Origin: Acanthosepion esculentum
Taxonomy: Eukaryota > Mollusca > Cephalopoda > Sepiida > Sepiidae
Direction: 5' to 3'
NCBI GenBank assembly: GCA_964036315.1
Contig: CAXIWW010000817.1
Location: 1,709,501-1,773,500 of the forward strand
Length of the DNA: 64,000 bases
Position numbers and translations under genes: made by a program. The first letter of the stretch is position 1; each line of letters opens with the position of its first letter. The notes under the pieces were generated by a model. It searched no databases, had not been told where the DNA came from, and saw only the letters and a program-made list of their open reading frames with translations. Shown here piece by piece: positions 61,060 to 64,000 of the stretch.

Positions 61060-61985
61060 GGGAGTCGTCTGCGTGGGATATCTAGGACTGTCTCCTGGTT
61101 GGGGGGTCGTCTGCATGGGACTTTCTGGGACTGTCTACTTGGTGGGGGGGGTCGTCTGCGTAGGACATTGTGGGACTGGTGGTCGTGTGCGTGGGACTTT
61201 CTGGGACTGGTGGTCGTCTGCGTGTTACTTTCTGGGACTGTCTCCTGGGTGGGGGGTCGTCTGTATGGGACATTCTTGTACTCGGGGTCGTCTGCGTGGG
61301 TCTTACTTGGACTCTCTCCTGGGTGGGGAGTCGTCTGCGTGGGACTTTCTGGGACTGGGGTCGTCTGCGTGGGTCTTTCTTGGACTGTCTCCTGGGTGGG
61401 GTTTCGTCTGCGTGGGACTTTCTGGGACTGTCTCCTGGGTGGGTAGTCGTCTGCTTGGGACTTTCTGAGACAGGGGGTCGTCTGCGTGGGTCTTTCTGGT
61501 ACAGACTCCTGGGTGGGGGTCCGTCTGCGTGGGACTTTCTGGGACTGTCTCCTTTGTGGAGGGTCCTCTGCGTGGGATTTTTTGGGACTGGGAGTCGTCT
61601 GCGTGGGACTTTTTGGGACAGGGGGTCTTCTGCGTGGGACTTTCTGGGACTGGGGTTCTTCTTCGTGGGACATTCTGGGACTGGGGATTGTCTGCGTGGG
61701 AGTTCAGGGACTCTCTTCTGGGTGGGGTATCGTCTGCGTGGGACTTTCTGGGACTGTCTCCTTGGTCGGGGGCGTCTGCGTGGGACATTCTGGGACTGTG
61801 GGTCGTCTGCGTGGGACTTTCTGGGACTGTCTCCTTGGTGGGGGCCGTCTGCGTGGGACTTTGTGGGACTGGTGGTCGTCTGCGTGGGACTTTCTTGGAC
61901 TGGGGGTCGTCTGCGTGTTACTTTCTGGGACTGTCTCCTGGGTGGGGGGTCGTCTGTATGGGACTTTCTAGGACTCGGGGTCGTC
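61060..61985 (-). repeat. C- higher-order segment, copy 1
   Basis: Matches 62692-63660. The TATCTAGGACTGTCTCC landmark is at 61079 and 62711 (offset 1,632 bp). From the GACAGACTCCTGGGTGGGGG region onward the offset is 1,675 bp. The 43-bp step is exactly one long C unit gained or lost near 61315/62960. Confidence 0.85.
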
Positions 61986-62691
61986 TGCGTGGATCTTTTT
62001 TGGACTCTCTCCTGGGTGGGGCGTCGTCTGCGTGGGACTTTCTGGGACTGTCTCCTGGGTGGGGATTCGTCTGCCTGGGACTTTCTGAGACTGGGTGTCA
62101 TCTGCGTGGTAGTTTCTGGGACTGTCTCCTGGGTGGGGGTCGTCTGCGTGGGACTTTCTGGGACTGGGCTACTCTGCGTGGGACTTTCTGGGACTGTCTC
62201 CTGGGTGGGGGTCGTCTGCCTGGGACTATCTGGGACTGGGGGTTGTCTGCCTGGGACTTTCAGGGACTCTATTCTGGGTGGGGGATCGTCTGCGTGGGAC
62301 TTTCTGGGACTGTCTCCTTGGTGGGGGGCGTCTGCGTGCGAAATTCTGGGACTGTGGGTCGTCTGCGTGGGACATTCAGGGACTGTCTCCTTGGTGGGGG
62401 GTCGTCTGCGTGGGACTTTGTGTTACTGGTGGTCGTCTGCGTTGGACTTTCTGGGACTGGGGGTCGTCTGCGTGTTACTTTCTGGGACAGTCTCCTGGGT
62501 GGGGGGTCGTCTGTATGGGACTTTCTTGGACTCGGGGTCGTCTGCGTGGGTCTTTCTTGGACTCTCTCCTTGGTGGGGGGTCGTCTGCGTGGGACTTTCT
62601 GGGACTGTCTCCTGGGTGGGGAGTCGTCTGCGTGGGACTTTCTGGGACTGGGGTCGTCTGCGTGGGTCTTTCTGGGACTGTCTCCTGGGTG

Positions 62692-63660
62692 GGGGTTCGT
62701 CTGCGTGGGATATCTAGGACTGTCTCCTGGTTGGGGGGTCGTCTGCATGGGACTTTCTGGGACTGTCTACTTGGTGGGGGGGGTCGTCTGCGTAGGACAT
62801 TGTGGGACTGGTGGTCGTGTGCGTGGGACTTTCTGGGACTGGTGGTCGTCTGCGTGTTACTTTCTGGGACTGTCTCCTGGGTGGGGGGTCGTCTGTATGG
62901 GACATTCTTGTACTCGGGGTCGTCTGCGTGGGTCTTACTTGGACTCTCTCCTTGGTGGGGGGTCGTCTGCGTGGGACTTTCTGGGACTGTCTCCTGGGTG
63001 GGGAGTCGTCTTCGTGGGACTTTCTGGGACTGGGGTCGTCTGCGTGGGTCTTTCTGGGTCTGTCTCCTGGGTGGGGTTTCGTCTGCGTGGGACTTTCTGG
63101 GACTGTCTCCTGGGTGGGTAGTCGTCTGCTTGGGACTTTCTGAGACAGGGGGTCGTCTGCGTGGGTCTTTCTGGTACAGACTCCTGGGTGGGGGTCCGTC
63201 TGCGTGGGACTTTCTGGGACTGTCTCCTTTGTGGAGGGTCCTCTGCGTGGGATTTTTTGGGACTGGGAGTCGTCTGCGTGGGACTTTTTGGGACAGGGGG
63301 TCTTCTGCGTGGGACTTTCTGGGACTGGGGTTCTTCTTCGTGGGACATTCTGGGACTGGGGGTTGTCTGCGTGGGAGTTCAGGGACTCTCTTCTGGGTGG
63401 GGTATCGTCTGCGTGGGACTTTCTGGGACTGTCTCCTTGGTGGGGGGCGTCTGCGTGGGACATTCTGGGACTGTGGGTCGTCTGCGTGGGACTTTCTGGG
63501 ACTGTCTCCTTGGTGGGGGCCGTCTGCGTGGGACTTTGTGGGACTGGTGGTCGTCTGCGTGGGACTTTCTTGGACTGGGGGTCGTCTGCGTGTTACTTTC
63601 TGGGACTGTCTCCTGGGTGGGGGGTCGTCTGTATGGGACTTTCTAGGACTCGGGGTCGTC
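62692..63660 (-). repeat. C- higher-order segment, copy 2 (one 43-bp unit longer)
   Basis: Partner of 61060-61985. Apart from the added unit the two differ by scattered single bases over more than 900 bp. Confidence 0.85.
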
Positions 63661-64000
63661 TGCGTGGGTCTTTCTTGGACTCTCTCCTGGGTGGGGGGTC
63701 GTCTGCGTGGGACTTTCTGGGACTGTCTCCTGGGTGGGGGGTAGTCTGCGTGGGACTTTCTGGGACTGTCTCCTGGGTGGGTAGTCGTCTGCTTGGGACT
63801 TTCTGAGACAGGGGGTCGTCTGCGTGGGTCTTTCTGGTACAGACTCCTGGGTGGAGGTCCGTCTGCGTGGGACTTTTTGGGACTGTGACCTGAGAGGAGG
63901 GTCCTCTGCGTGGGATTTTTTGGGACTGGGTGTCGTCTGCGTTGGACTTTCTGGGACAGGGGGTCTTCTGCGTGGGACTTTCTGGGACTGGGGTTCGTCT

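Larger units (their letters stand above)
55186..64000 (-). repeat. Satellite family C array, block 3, minus orientation, runs off window end
   Basis: At least 8.8 kb of C units read on this strand as CGTGGGACTTTCTGGGACTG and CTCCTGGGTGGGGG, TCGTCTG. Long and short forms again differ by the 11-bp module GTCTCCTGGGT. Variants such as CTCCTTGGTGGGGGGCGTC and GGAGGGTCCTCTGCGTGGG link it to the right part of C block 1 (about 12.9-16.8 kb), not to block 2. Long frames open on both strands are composition artefacts. The array continues past the window. Confidence 0.93.

Noticed and set aside
1..64000. tRNA, rRNA, telomere repeats or a CENP-B box
   Set aside because: I looked by eye for clover-leaf boxes, rRNA cores, short telomeric hexamer runs and the TTCGNNNNANNCGGG pattern in the consensus units and found none. 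A computed scan could still reveal isolated matches.

Overview
This window is essentially 100% tandem repeat. I find no protein-coding gene, RNA gene, transposon or CRISPR array that I can support. Four unrelated satellite families, here named A to D, fill it end to end. A has a ~73-bp monomer in a three-type higher-order unit of ~220 bp and covers about 10.8 kb. B has a ~394-bp AT-rich monomer and covers about 7.8 kb. C is a GC-rich array mixing ~31-bp and ~42/43-bp units and covers about 33.8 kb. D has a 60-bp monomer and covers about 11.6 kb. The amount of complex satellite, the lack of coding sequence and the segmental shuffling point to a eukaryotic heterochromatic region (pericentromere, subtelomere, or a sex, B or other repeat-rich chromosome). 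I do not recognise the families and cannot name the organism.

Layout (the sign is the family's orientation, with '+' set by its first large block): A+ 1-1404; B+ 1405-4222; C+ 4223-16803; D+ fragment 16804-16868; D- 16869-17340; B- 17341-20016; D+ 20017-21632; C+ 21627-34048; D+ 34047-36552; D- 36553-39292; B+ fragment 39290-39390; B- 39391-40013; A- 40011-41770; A+ 41771-49435; B+ 49432-51014; D+ 51015-51729; D- 51730-55185; C- 55186-64000. Small overlaps are bases shared by both families at a junction.

The blocks are not placed at random. The A-to-B junction occurs three times with the same bases. The B-to-D junction occurs twice, in opposite orientation, inside a ~0.9-kb inverted duplication (about 16.88-17.79 kb against 50.57-51.46 kb). 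The array flips orientation inside a family at five points. Within blocks there are further duplications: 305-bp perfect and 221-bp tandem copies, a 1,146-bp C period, an 8,824-bp offset pair, a 1,632/1,675-bp pair differing by one 43-bp unit, and a 3,064/3,136-bp A pair differing by one ~73-bp monomer. Unequal exchange plus inverted segmental duplication of multi-satellite cassettes explains this best.

C is nearly free of stop codons in all six frames, so very long open frames (over 1,000 codons) appear on both strands at the same place. They are composition artefacts. Similar frames in B and D are also judged non-coding, for the reasons given under rejected items.
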